This document shows, piece after piece, positions 52,501 to 62,011 of a stretch of DNA of 64,000 nucleotides. The position numbers were made by a program, and so were the translations under genes. Source of the DNA: Mayamaea pseudoterrestris (Eukaryota; Bacillariophyta; Bacillariophyceae; Sellaphorales; Sellaphoraceae); assembly GCA_027923505.1 (NCBI GenBank), contig BROI01000014.1:1-64000 (forward strand). The letters are read 5' to 3'. Within the stretch, counting starts at the first letter, position 1. Each line of letters begins with the position of its first letter. Below the pieces are notes generated by a model. That model saw only the letters and a program-made list of their open reading frames with translations. It was not told where the DNA came from and made no database searches.

Positions 52501-55378
52501 AACCCACTTCCGTGTAAGAAGTGTTCATAGAAGGAGCATTGGTCTGGTTTTCGGTAATGGAATCCCCAGAGTATCCTATCGACTCTATTTCCTCTTCGGA
52601 ACTTTCGTCGCCGGAGAAATAAGACTCGTCCTCGTCAACCAGTTCTGTGTTGACCGCCGCTGTGTCGTATCCCAAAGAAAGGTCATTGTCGTCATACTGC
52701 GAAAAGCCGGCTCTCGATCGTCCGTCTCGTGAGCAAGTGCTCTCCATCTCCTTCGATCCGGCAAGGGACAATGGTTTCACAGTCTTGCTGCGTGTTCGAT
52801 GCTTCGAGGCAATGCAAACAGCGCCTGCTGCATTTCGCCGATTACTCGAGATTGAAGGAGCAACAAGATTCGACAGTGTGTGTGTCAACTCTAGTTCCGG
52901 CAAAGCGTCATCCATGGTCTGACTCAGCTGTAAGTGCCGACTGCCTTCACCACGCACTTCCTCAACAATCAACAACACGCATTGCGATAGGAGCTCCTCG
53001 TCATGTCGATGGGAATCCAAGCAAGGTCCAAAGGCGAATAGCAACTCTTTAATCAATTGCCATTCCTCCAGCGAGCCACGCCAGCTTGTTCGGTGAATAT
53101 CGTGTAAGTCCAAGCAGCTATATGAGTGAACAGGATGAGTCGTAAAGGTAGCTGCCGCCTCTGGGTATAGTTGCAACATGCGCAGCATGATTGGATAGGT
53201 CGTAGCTTGAAACAAAACCGCTAGATGCAGCGGCAGCATTCCAAATTGTGCATCAGCCACCTTGAGTTTAGCGGGTTCCACCAAGAGTGGTTCTAGCAAG
53301 ACGGCCAGCTTTTGCCTCGTCGCTTCGAGCAAATCTTGCTCCGCCCTCGTACATTGCTGAAAGTCACTCAGTGCAATATGCAGGAGTTGTTCGTTCACAA
53401 GCGCATGCACCGGTAAATTTCCATTGGAGAGTTGCAGCAAGGCCGACTGCGGATAACGATGTAATATACACTCAATCACTTCCTGTGGCGCTTGCTGCTG
53501 ACAAGCGTAGTGCAAGGGATAGTATCCATTGGCGTCCTCCATTTTTAGCGCTAATCGTCCATCCATGACAGTTCCATGTTTGCTCACATTCATGGATTGC
53601 AGCAGCAACTCCATGACAGCTTTGGACTGTTGAGGTGCAGTGTACTCCAGTGACAGCGCGCAATGCAACGGCACTTGCACCAATTCCTCCGTCGCATGCA
53701 ACAAAGCGGTGGGATGAGCATCAAATAATGTTTGAACAATATGCGCTGGCGCGGCGACTTGCAGCGCAATGTGAATGGGTAAACGTCCGTCGTCATCCTC
53801 CAGTGTAGCGACAATGTGATTCTGACTGGTTAGGTTGTTCGTTGGCGCCATACCGCCGTCATCCATCGCCGATGAACTGCCTCCAATCACCAATGTAGAT
53901 GGCGTCGAAGCGACCACATAATCGGGATGCTCCAAAAGCACCTTGACGCATTCCGACGGTACGTTGAACATTGGCGGACACTTGGTAACGACGCGTGACA
54001 ACGAAGATTCGATAACATTCGCCTCGTGCTCCTGCCTTCTTAGTTTCGCCGTGCAATCCAGCAGCACCATGAGCGGCGTCATGGAGCGAGCATCCTGCGT
54101 TGTCAGTTGATTTATATGATGATCAAGAATAGTCTTGACGACTGTTACTGCAAGTGCGGGTTGCTGTTGATTGTCGTCGTCATCGCCACTGCTGAAAACC
54201 TCGCGACTATTATTACTTCTGTCGTAGTAGTGACACGCCCAAAACTGCGCCGCCCAATGCAGCGGCGTTCGACCAAACGAATCCTTGGTGCGCGCCACCC
54301 GACTGCTCACCAACAGTTTTACAATCTGCTCGTCCAACTGCGTTTCATGCCAGGCGTGACTCTGCGGATCCATGCGTTCGCCACTGACATGTGTTGGAGT
54401 TGTTGATGCAGTAACGTCGTTGTTATCGCTTTTATTGTCAAAGTCTGGCAAGCATGGTAGATAGCCGGCACCCAGGTACCAATGCAGCGGCGTGCGATCG
54501 TACTTGTCGGTGCAGTGTTTCGTTTGCGGATCGGCTTGCAGCAGCAGTTGCAGCACGCTCACGTGGACCTTTCCCACTGTTGCATAGTGAATGGGAAAGC
54601 AACCGTGCTTCAAATCGGGAATGCGAGCAGCTGATAACGTAGTCATGGTAACTGTCGTCGTCGTCATGATGGTGTTGCTCGTTGCTGCAGCATGACGATT
54701 GTGATGATTGTGCGCCCTTGGCGTCGTTGACAATGGCGATTGCTCCGGCACTAGCACGCGCTGCTTCTTCCTGACAATGGTTCGCTCCGTGAAGTCTGTC
54801 AACTCTGTTACGAGTGCGTCATCCAATTCGTTCGTTGGAATTTTCGTCAAGAATGCTTGCAACACACTTAGATTGCGGCGTTGCTCCGCGTGATACCACA
54901 GCAAGTAGTGCAGCGGCGTTCGACCAAACGCATCGCCTTGCACCAACGCCGCGCGATGCGCCGCCACCAGTAGCAGCAGCACTTGATCCTGATGCTCCGT
55001 GGGAGGGTATCTGCACGCGTGATGCAACACGGTGCGTTGCTGCGCGTCTTTTTGCGCGAGCAAGTGCGGCGCCAATTGACAAATGGCGGCAATGAGTCTC
55101 ACGGGAGCCGCGTGGAGAACGGCTCGTTTGAGCAACGTGTAGTCCATTTCCTGAAACAGTGATTCCGTTGGAACGGCTGACGCTGCCAGTGGAGCTTCGA
55201 AATTTAGTTTCTTGTCGTTGAGTGATTCGTCCAAGATGCAGTGAGAGTCAATGTAATGAATGACTTGGTTCCACGAGACGTCCTTATGAAAGGCAGCGTC
55301 CATCATTTTCGAAAGCATTTTGGTGGGTTGCTTTTGATTCTTTTGTTGCTGCTGCTTGGAATGATGATTGGGAGCCAT
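49589..55378 (-). CDS. Large ankyrin-repeat protein with C-terminal pseudokinase domain
   Basis: 1,929 residues in one exon. The first 800 hold 12 or more ankyrin repeats, e.g. DAFGRTPLHYLLWYH, DKYDRTPLHWYLGAGY, DSFGRTPLHWAAQFW and DANGYYPLHYACQQQ. A Glu/Ser-rich linker (about 900-1060) follows. Residues about 1150-1570 resemble a protein kinase domain: an N-lobe with LVLIKFTKV, then ALQNLHAHHVVNASL where HRD is expected, SDFSQA where DFG is expected, and STDLWSFGLLLFELCAGRPLFP as the aF helix. Lack of HRD and a proper DFG marks a pseudokinase. The helical C-terminus is unassigned. Likely a scaffold in signalling. ATG at 55376-55378. Confidence 0.72.
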   Translation of the reverse strand: MAPNHHSKQQQQKNQKQPTKMLSKMMDAAFHKDVSWNQVIHYIDSHCILDESLNDKKLNFEAPLAASAVPTESLFQEMDYTLLKRAVLHAAPVRLIAAICQLAPHLLAQKDAQQRTVLHHACRYPPTEHQDQVLLLLVAAHRAALVQGDAFGRTPLHYLLWYHAEQRRNLSVLQAFLTKIPTNELDDALVTELTDFTERTIVRKKQRVLVPEQSPLSTTPRAHNHHNRHAAATSNTIMTTTTVTMTTLSAARIPDLKHGCFPIHYATVGKVHVSVLQLLLQADPQTKHCTDKYDRTPLHWYLGAGYLPCLPDFDNKSDNNDVTASTTPTHVSGERMDPQSHAWHETQLDEQIVKLLVSSRVARTKDSFGRTPLHWAAQFWACHYYDRSNNSREVFSSGDDDDNQQQPALAVTVVKTILDHHINQLTTQDARSMTPLMVLLDCTAKLRRQEHEANVIESSLSRVVTKCPPMFNVPSECVKVLLEHPDYVVASTPSTLVIGGSSSAMDDGGMAPTNNLTSQNHIVATLEDDDGRLPIHIALQVAAPAHIVQTLFDAHPTALLHATEELVQVPLHCALSLEYTAPQQSKAVMELLLQSMNVSKHGTVMDGRLALKMEDANGYYPLHYACQQQAPQEVIECILHRYPQSALLQLSNGNLPVHALVNEQLLHIALSDFQQCTRAEQDLLEATRQKLAVLLEPLLVEPAKLKVADAQFGMLPLHLAVLFQATTYPIMLRMLQLYPEAAATFTTHPVHSYSCLDLHDIHRTSWRGSLEEWQLIKELLFAFGPCLDSHRHDEELLSQCVLLIVEEVRGEGSRHLQLSQTMDDALPELELTHTLSNLVAPSISSNRRNAAGAVCIASKHRTRSKTVKPLSLAGSKEMESTCSRDGRSRAGFSQYDDNDLSLGYDTAAVNTELVDEDESYFSGDESSEEEIESIGYSGDSITENQTNAPSMNTSYTEVGLVEGSKNSNTSCYESALEPSFNLTVESCEMQIKIKANEQVAEEEKKSDDGVSNAYNNPEPSSVEGIGFASLPLWASEVAMRLWTFFALYRNARNPSDTYAKQVNDIIDQVEFPFVQELMSLQVPSYATNYIDSNTPDLEETVRGRGKLTYRDASNPKCRELLHKRCHFLGRFDFSGIKDILVKRDFDDSSLVVRAYEWTFTTETATDAAKPGISEATIWTSGEVPADVGLTFRPAKRLVLIKFTKVSEIYYNETECRRQAGIRIGPDHNSGSSFIIPIEHCYNGQNPTTKDDRMYRIHVEDPRFRTLDLSPITMECIDLADYPYALVYADAYQGSIASYLSRRGSCAVLARNVATDVAEALQNLHAHHVVNASLVPSSITLSAVRRASGDWDNAWLLSDFSQAALMTQKQSYLGGVSTQGFHLFTSCTLPPEMFIKLSNSDLKLYQSYWREVQETLAVPIPPFVIAPKYNIQSGEAYVVKCHFVQPAGAAAVTLPKLPYKLVPASTSTDLWSFGLLLFELCAGRPLFPYDGHACQVFEYDQVCTWNLESAQALIYKHITDIAAQDLLLHLLCGAEKRSNLELHETMAHPFFAVDRPKVLKFEAKHRLEAAAIERRLIGKALEAIEREDLERRTTTVMSWDFALLERLYFSTTQLMRRMLQNQPWREPNLHFPCSTILLPYNLKEQESCTTIIEKSQALVAAFLRLSQAVLLTSRVKGLCSKNGSASEVPSLLSGAIWTALGLQREDFAEIETQLALLASHHVELCRNNPTAATLMVVKRRIDELVSIFNDSPLFLYLIDEYNGIPLSNEHYPLLVASERKQDFIQNGILMTYLMVAHTRCRAGGLQALAKLTGLRNEISIPETWIVASQGLLHELDERQLFEEIIVLQDALTELYSARHRIAADDLDFMRNFIYEHDPTRNFADLQRVSVAEMVVWTTRGEAQQILESSRASTFTDALAAVQSKRTGRKV

Positions 55379-56277
55379 GATGCTTGATGTTTGGTATATT
55401 GGCGTTGAGTGAGTGCTGATGGCCGAGTGGAGGATTGACAGGACCGTATTTGCACTATCAATTCGTGTACCGTATAGTCACTTCGTTTATTGTTATGATA
55501 CAATGTAAACGATTGATCAATCGTGAAAACGTTGCTATGTATTTGTAGCTAATTGCTTGATCTCTCTCGACTCGCGCGTCTGCTCAGCTTGAGATGATCG
55601 TCCATGGTCAAGATCAAAAACCAACCGCCGCGAAAACACGTGGGCACTTAAATGTGACGTAGTATTCATTGCCGCTCCGACTTTTCCAAATTGCGACGTA
55701 GTATTCATTACCGCTACGTCCTTTTCATTTCGTCTTCCGTTGACGAAACGCACCAGCGAGTGGTTTGGTTGGTTGGGCCTCTCCGATGAGAAACTTCGCC
55801 TCACTTCCTTGTTCGTGACAACATACTGTTGACGATTAGAATATACAGTATAACACTTCATTGTCGAGGAAGAAGAGGAAGCGTCTGTTATTTAATTAGT
55901 ACAGTCGCAACAAAAGGTACGAAAGAGAAAAACGTCTCGTTGGGAGCGTGACAAGCGGCACGCTAACGAACTCGCTCGCCAATCGACTCTCCAAGCTTCG
56001 ACGCAAGCGTGAGAGAAAAGAGAAAGCGAAGAGGGTGTGAGAGTGAGTGAGCGAGCGAGCGGCTTGATAAAGTATATGAATGTTGGATCAAATTGCAGTT
56101 GATGGAAAGAGTCTGTCGCGCTTGCTTGGGCTAGAGAAGTTGTTCCGATGGGGCGGCTCGAGTCGTGATGGCAGCACGAAAAATACTTTGGCAGCTACTA
56201 TCATGTCTATTAAATTGTATCATTCTCTCACAAAAAATATGTAATTTCACGTTTACAGTAAATTTGCGCCGCGCATC
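55379..56277. other. Long divergent intergenic region
   Basis: 899 bp. A purine-rich stretch (about 56004-56065) has GAGAG and GTGAGTGAGCGAGC runs. A 37-bp-period repeat of GACGTAGTATTCATT occurs near 55657 and 55694. A possible small gene at 55535-55861 is listed separately. Confidence 0.5.
55535..55861 (-). CDS. Doubtful 108-residue open frame
   Basis: ATG at 55859-55861. The product is polar and Arg/Asn/Ser-rich, with a duplicated MNTTS motif caused by the 37-bp repeat. No family, no signal, codon use not distinctive. It may be chance. Confidence 0.2.
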   Translation of the reverse strand: MKCYTVYSNRQQYVVTNKEVRRSFSSERPNQPNHSLVRFVNGRRNEKDVAVMNTTSQFGKVGAAMNTTSHLSAHVFSRRLVFDLDHGRSSQAEQTRESREIKQLATNT

Positions 56278-57576
56278 ATGGCAAATTCTCCATTAGCAAC
56301 TGCTCCATCAGCACGTCGAGTCTTCCGTGACCTTCCAGACGTTACTTGCAGCAACGACGGATGCTCTCGCAGTGATGATTGTTACTACGAGAACAGTAAC
56401 GAGTCTTTGGAGAGTAGCCATGTTTGGAATATAAGTCAGTTGCGAATGCGACGGTGCAAGCGCGCCAGAGAATTTCCGCAGCGAGTCGACGAGAAACAAC
56501 AATGCACCAGCGTCAGCAACAATCTACCGCTACCTTCACCGTCAGCACCTCTATTGACGGAATCCTTTCACCTTTCGACCATTGCCTCGTCCATTTCCTC
56601 CGCTTCCACAGCAGCTACTGCGACGCGAAAATTACGAACCAAACAGACGCAGCAGCAGCAGCAAGGACGACCTCCGTCAAAGTGGCTCATTCCTTATAAA
56701 CATCCACTGAAATTACTTTGGGATTGTTTGACTCTTGTCGTTTCATTGATCTCCGCCTACAATACACATGTTGCCATTCGCGATCGACAGTATCGAAGAA
56801 GCAATAACTGGATACTACTGATTTGTGACGTTTGGTTTGTCGTTGACATACTTGCAAATTTCATGACGCAAAAGAAGCAACGCTCCGGTCGACTGTTGGA
56901 TACGTACCAAGCTGTTTGGGCGCACTATTTGACATCATGGTTCATTATTGATGTACTATCGCTATTTCCCGGCGAACGCTTTTGGCTAGTTCCCATTGTC
57001 GATCAGCAGAATCGCCGCAACGTTTGGACCAAGACGCTCTTTCGATCGCGCGCCGTCATTAAAGTGACGCGCTGGTTTCGTCACGTTCACTGGCAGTGGC
57101 TGTCGCAGTGCGCCAAACACGTGAAGCAGCTCTTTGGCGTGCGGCTGCTGCGCATCAAGTCGGCCAAGTGGGTGTTGCGCTACGTGCCAAAGTATGTCAT
57201 GTTTTATCGCAACATGCGAGGCGTCGTTGCCATTCGCATTTTAAGACAAGTGCATTGGTTGACGCGCACGTGGCGGCAGTGGCAACGGCAACGGCGCGAA
57301 AGTATATCGGGACTGGTGCGAGAGAAAACGCTTGAACGCGTCCTTTTGGAGCGTGACGGTGCGTTCGGTGACGACGACGACAATTCCATTTTGTTTCATA
57401 TCAATGACGACGATAATGATGGATCTGGCCAGAATTGGGAGTATTTTATGGATGAAGACGAATACGATGATGACTATGAAGATAATCATGAGAACGAATA
57501 TTTGGATGACAATGGTCGCGCCTTGTATGCGCGTCACCATGTCGACGACGACGATGATGATGACGGTCTTTATTAA
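56278..57576 (+). CDS. Voltage-sensor-like membrane protein without pore (KCNH/CNG-type S1-S3)
   Basis: 432 residues. After a 130-residue Ser/Thr/Gln-rich tail come S1 (about 146-167), S2 (LLICDVWFVVDILANFMT, 180-197) and S3 (YLTSWFIIDVLSLFP, 217-231). With the linker GRLLDTYQAVWAHY, this is the KCNH/HCN/CNG cation-channel pattern. A basic amphipathic region (about 255-345, many Arg/Lys/Trp) follows in place of S4, with no S5, pore loop, GYG or cyclic-nucleotide-binding domain. The C-terminal 75 residues are extremely acidic. It could be a truncated channel subunit, a regulator, or a stand-alone sensor. The frame is open from ATG to stop, and no downstream channel exon is seen before the next gene. 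Confidence 0.55.
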   Translation: MANSPLATAPSARRVFRDLPDVTCSNDGCSRSDDCYYENSNESLESSHVWNISQLRMRRCKRAREFPQRVDEKQQCTSVSNNLPLPSPSAPLLTESFHLSTIASSISSASTAATATRKLRTKQTQQQQQGRPPSKWLIPYKHPLKLLWDCLTLVVSLISAYNTHVAIRDRQYRRSNNWILLICDVWFVVDILANFMTQKKQRSGRLLDTYQAVWAHYLTSWFIIDVLSLFPGERFWLVPIVDQQNRRNVWTKTLFRSRAVIKVTRWFRHVHWQWLSQCAKHVKQLFGVRLLRIKSAKWVLRYVPKYVMFYRNMRGVVAIRILRQVHWLTRTWRQWQRQRRESISGLVREKTLERVLLERDGAFGDDDDNSILFHINDDDNDGSGQNWEYFMDEDEYDDDYEDNHENEYLDDNGRALYARHHVDDDDDDDGLY

Positions 57577-58018
57577 GAAATTTATCTTTGTGCGCTGTGT
57601 TTGAACGGAAGTAGCACATCATACCAGATTGTATCAGCATAATTTTGCGCATTCGCTGTCAGTCATATTAAAGCAGCGCCGCTGGTACTGCAGGGATTGC
57701 TCTTGATATTGGCAGTCGGTCAGAATTTGTTGCCATGTCAAACCACAAATGCAATCACTACACCTCCATAAAGCCAATATTCTGTATGTGTACGGTATGC
57801 GTTTGTTTACTGCTGTAGTTGCTAAATTAAGCAAAACTATAGTAACCGATAGAGGTAGAAATCGCCGTTTCCGAGTTTCGAACTTCGTGTCCGTTTGAAA
57901 CCTGGTGCGACATAGATGGTGACGCAACATCGTTGTTCATGGCCTTTTCTTCACGATAAACTCTCACTGCAAGGTTCTTTGCATGTAACTTATATTTCAT
58001 TTACTCGCTCTCTTAGTC
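57577..58018. other. Intergenic region
   Basis: Same-strand gap before the LENG8-like gene; its promoter should be here. No motif or gene recognised. Confidence 0.5.
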
Positions 58019-58518
58019 ATGTACACGCAGCTCCAGACATACGGCCAGCAAGCGGCGACTTCGCAATCGTCGACGGCAATGATTTGGAACGGCCAGCGAT
58101 GGGTCTCTTCGTCGCCGTCCGTTTCCATTCCTTCCGATCCAGTTTCTACTTACACTCGCTACTATCATGGATGGAATCAAAAGGCTGTAGAATTAAGACA
58201 GTCACTTCAAAATCAATATACATTGTCGCCAGAGCAGCGGGCCGCGCAGGAGCGACAGGCCGCATGGTTTGATTACTATAGAGACAATGCATCGCGAGCG
58301 GCGCATTACTTTTCGCAGAGTCCAAACGCGACGGCTGCTCCTGGAATTGAACTACCAGGAGATCCTGCTTTATGGAACTTGGAGCAGCAGCAGCAGCAGC
58401 AGCAATATCATGGCGGTGGTACAGTTGGAGTAGGAGCCGCGTCAGTGGCTCAGCCGGTGAACATTCTTTCACAGTCGCCTCAGCAACACGCGTCTTCTCA
58501 ACAGTCTTATCCGTATCC

Positions 58519-58559
<41 letters not shown>

Positions 58560-60318
58560 CGACAAAAACAGTACAGCAGCAATCATCATCATTAAACAAT
58601 CAAGACTCGTTCAAGCGCTATTTTGATCGCTGCATGCAGCAGTGTAATACGCCCACGCAAAAGCTCGCCATGAAACGGCAACTGGAGCAAAAGGTGACGG
58701 CTGCCATGAAGAACAATACGTTTGATACCATGGCATGGAACTATGAACCGGTCATTCCAGTGCTTGGTGCTGCTACCGCCGCGGCACCGCTTTTAACGAA
58801 TGCGGCTCAAGACATGAGAGTTCCAACAATTTTGAACCCCCCAGTTGCAAATGCATCGGCATATCCTTCCTCTTCGTTTGTTTCTCCTTCTACTCACAGT
58901 TACTACGGAGCAGCGACTCCTGCTGCTACCATTCAATCGTCGTTTGTAACATCCAACAGCGCGTCTGGGGCTGCAAGTGGTGCTGCCTCGGAACAGAATT
59001 ACTTTGGACCAATGTCCTCCACCGGCTCACTTGCATCCTCTTCTGCATCCACGAAACAAGAATCGATAAAGGGCAAGCGCAAGTGGTCTCAGCAAAGTCC
59101 CACTCTGCCGAGTGGAGCTGGTGGTGGTGAAACAAGTTACTATGGACCAGCAGCGGCAATTGCAGATTTGTCGCACATGAGCTACACCAAGAAAAAGAAG
59201 TCACCAGGGAAAAGGGATGGATTTAATCAGTCGACGGGAGCAATGGCGGACCGTGCCAAGCGCTTTGGCTCGTCTGGTGGCACATCATTCAGTACGTATG
59301 ACCACGATGATGATTTAGATAAGTATATGGGCAAGAGAGGAGTGATTGGCGGCAGCAAGTTGGAACTAGATGAAGCAGATTATGAGCAAATGAAGGTCAG
59401 GGGAACTTGCCGAACTTTGGAGAAGGAGTATTTGCGACTCACGGCGCCGCCTCGACCCGAGCTGGTGCGACCATTGGATATATTGGAAAAACATCTGGTC
59501 AACTTGAAGCGAGAACGCCTTGATTCTTCTTCGAAGCGAGACTACCTGTGGTTTTGCTCGCAGTTCAAAGCTGTTCGGCAGGATTGTACAGTACAGCATA
59601 TCCGAAATGCGTTTACGGTTGATGTGTACGAAACACATGCCAGAATCGCATTGGAAGAAGGTAAGTTATTTGTATCTATACATGGCATGCAGGTCTCTTT
59701 TCCTGTGCAGAAGAGTCACTAACCATCGCATCTCGCTTTGCCTTTACCGCAGGTGACTGGAATGAGTATAATCAGTGCCAAACTCAGCTGAAAGAGCTTT
59801 ATAAAGCGTTGCAAGGTAATAGTGAAGCGACTGCTAACCAATGTGAGTTTACAGCGTATCGTTTACTCTACTACATCTTTTTGTCGGGAAATGCCAAGAG
59901 CAACTCTTCAGACCTTTTTCAAATCATGGACTCTCTCACCGCCCACGATCAAACGGATACTGCAGTCGCTCATGCGTTGCGAGTGCGCTTGGCAGTTGCC
60001 GAAGTCAACTACCATTCCTTCTTTCGCTTGCACGAAGCGGCGCCAAACTTGGGACGTTTGCTCATGGATCGAATCGCTCCAAGCATGCGCCACCGAGGCT
60101 TGCAGCGCTTCTTCAAGGCGTATCGACCGACGGTAGATGCTTCTTTTGTTTTGAAAGAATTGGGTTTTGACTGTGAAGTGTCGGATGATTTGGATTTCGG
60201 TCGTAGTTGGTTGGTGAGTTGTGGTTGCGTCTTGTCGGACGACGGTGAAATTTGGAAAACAAAGGACACGCAGAATGTGCATGAGAGCGAACTTGAGGAA
60301 AGGAAGTCGTTGAATTGA
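58019..60318 (+). CDS. SAC3/GANP family protein, LENG8/THP3-like, two exons
   Basis: Exon 1 is 58019-59660 and exon 2 is 59753-60318, giving 735 residues. The 92-bp intron begins GTAAGTT and ends TTTACCGCAG and splits the Gly codon of ALEEG-DWNEY. The N-terminal 440 residues are Gln/Ser/Ala/Tyr-rich, with two polyQ tracts (genomic 58382-58402 and 58520-58557). A SAC3 domain follows: VRGTCRTLEKEYLRLTAPPRPELVRP, FKAVRQDCTVQHIRNAFTV, YETHARIALEEGDWNEYNQC and QTQLKELY. A winged-helix-like end closes the protein. LENG8/THP3 homologues work in nuclear mRNA processing with Csn12/PCI proteins. The retained-intron reading stops soon after the donor. Confidence 0.8.
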
Positions 60319-60441
60319 TTGTCGAGCGAGCTGAAACGCGTTGTTCGGACACGTGCTGAGTGGACCATTCTACTGCGTTGTTCGTGCTTTAGTAGTTATA
60401 TATAAAACTAGTGAATAAACCTTATCTTTGCAATACTCATA

Positions 60442-61671
60442 TTAAAGGTACCGTATGCCCAAGCTCCGCTGCAGCAAGGCCAAAGCTTGTCTCCATGCCT
60501 TGTTGGCGGCCTCCTGGTCGTAGGCAAAGGCTGGATTGTCGTTGAAATCTTGCGCTGGATTTGTAAATCCATGCTTGGCTGAAAGCTGAAGTAACGAAAG
60601 ACGGTAGCGCAAACGTTGAAAGGTGGCCATTGCTGCATGGAGTTGCTGGTCGCTGACGAATGGATCATTGACGCCGTGGCATAGTAATATTTCTGCCGGT
60701 TGTCCTTGTGCTGTATCAACTGATGTTGACTCTGTTTGCGTATGTGCCACTGCTGATGCTCCATCAAATACACCATGAAAGGTGGCCATGGCCCGCATGT
60801 TGTAGCATTGCATGCGAGCGAGCTCAAGGATGGAATGTCCGCCCAAGCACCACCCCAGCGCCGCAAGTCTCGTCGAGTCAATGCTTTCGTCTGTTGCTAT
60901 AAAATTTAGTGATGCTTGTATTCGTTGCTGCAAGAGTGGCCTATGTGACTCGCCATTTGCGTCGGGCTGCTCTTGCAGCACCAAGTTTCGTGTTGTCGTA
61001 TATCGCTCGCGATCCGTGCTCCACGCCCAGCCTCGATCGTCTCCAAGAATGTCTGCGACAAGAACTTGACAATCCAATGAGCGTAACTGCTGACTGCTAA
61101 TGAGACTCGAGGCTTTCCAAAGCAGGAATAAATCATGTGGACCAGCTCCAGTGTGGAAGAATATGACTGCTGGTGACGGTGCTTGTTTGTTTGCTGCCGC
61201 TAACTCCAGGTCGCTGTACATTTTTTGATTGTCTAGTCGTCGCCTCCGAACAAGGTATCCATGCAGCAATACTTTCTCACTATTCTGATAAACGACTGGC
61301 TTGTATTCCACATTGTCGTCTGCGTTGTCATTATCATTCTTGATTTCGTCCTGCCAAGCGTCGAGTATTGCATTGGCATAGTCAAAGTCCTTGGCGAGCT
61401 GCGGACGACTGTCCGATGGCGTGCATAACGTTTGCTCAATCAAGCATTTGGCCGAAACGAAACTCTCCGGATTGAGAGGCAGCCACTCGTTTTGATGGTT
61501 GCTCATTGTCAGAATGGAATCATGTGAGAAAAGCCGACGATTGACTGTGGATTTGTCGTCAGTGAAGCGCGGAGATCGCGGCTCAGAAAGCGGAAACGAT
61601 TGAATACACTTCCATACCACTAATAACAAAACGATGAATAAAGGATCTAGGCAGGTCTTTTGCTTGGCCAT
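60442..61671 (-). CDS. Dienelactone hydrolase-like alpha/beta hydrolase, secretory leader
   Basis: 409 residues from the ATG at 61669-61671; the frame runs further upstream without an ATG. A hydrophobic leader (about 9-23) ends KCIQSFPLSEP, a signal peptide with a Ser-Phe step that might direct it to the plastid. The hydrolase core has GWCLGGHS with nucleophile Cys275, CHGVNDPFVS with Asp336, and SAKHGFTNPAQDF with His367, i.e. the Cys-His-Asp triad of dienelactone hydrolases. The natural substrate is unlikely to be dienelactone; many family members are broad esterases. Convergent with the LENG8-like gene, 123 bp apart. Confidence 0.72.
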   Translation of the reverse strand: MAKQKTCLDPLFIVLLLVVWKCIQSFPLSEPRSPRFTDDKSTVNRRLFSHDSILTMSNHQNEWLPLNPESFVSAKCLIEQTLCTPSDSRPQLAKDFDYANAILDAWQDEIKNDNDNADDNVEYKPVVYQNSEKVLLHGYLVRRRRLDNQKMYSDLELAAANKQAPSPAVIFFHTGAGPHDLFLLWKASSLISSQQLRSLDCQVLVADILGDDRGWAWSTDRERYTTTRNLVLQEQPDANGESHRPLLQQRIQASLNFIATDESIDSTRLAALGWCLGGHSILELARMQCYNMRAMATFHGVFDGASAVAHTQTESTSVDTAQGQPAEILLCHGVNDPFVSDQQLHAAMATFQRLRYRLSLLQLSAKHGFTNPAQDFNDNPAFAYDQEAANKAWRQALALLQRSLGIRYL

Positions 61672-62011
61672 GCTATAGATTATGGTCAGCAAGATGATGG
61701 AGCAACATGATAATGAGGAAAATGATGCGAAACAAGTCGAAACTGGCTTCGCGTCACTGTAGCTCAAAAAGTTGGTGCCAAAATAGATTATTTGGCACTG
61801 TACCGCAAAGAGTGGTACTATTGTTCAAAGTGTACCACAGACTGAGTTTCGTGATTTGAAACTGTACTGCTTGTCTAAGTTGTAATTTAGAATAACCTTG
61901 CCTCACAACATCGTACAACACAAAAATTAACAGTGAATTGTGCAGCTAATGTAAAATTATGTATTCATAGAGACCAGACGCATGTAAGGTCATGGTAGTC
62001 CTGCACATCCA
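61672..62011. other. Intergenic region
   Basis: Contains a weak inverted repeat, GTGGTAC (61812-61818) and GTACCAC (61832-61838), with a 13-base loop. Otherwise AT-rich spacer. Confidence 0.4.

Noticed and set aside
58146-58592. 148-residue minus-strand frame with poly-Ala
   Set aside because: Antisense of the polyQ tract of the LENG8-like gene.
61812-61838. Inverted repeat GTGGTAC / GTACCAC as a terminator or RNA hairpin
   Set aside because: Seven-base arms with a 13-base loop are expected by chance; no RNA gene context.
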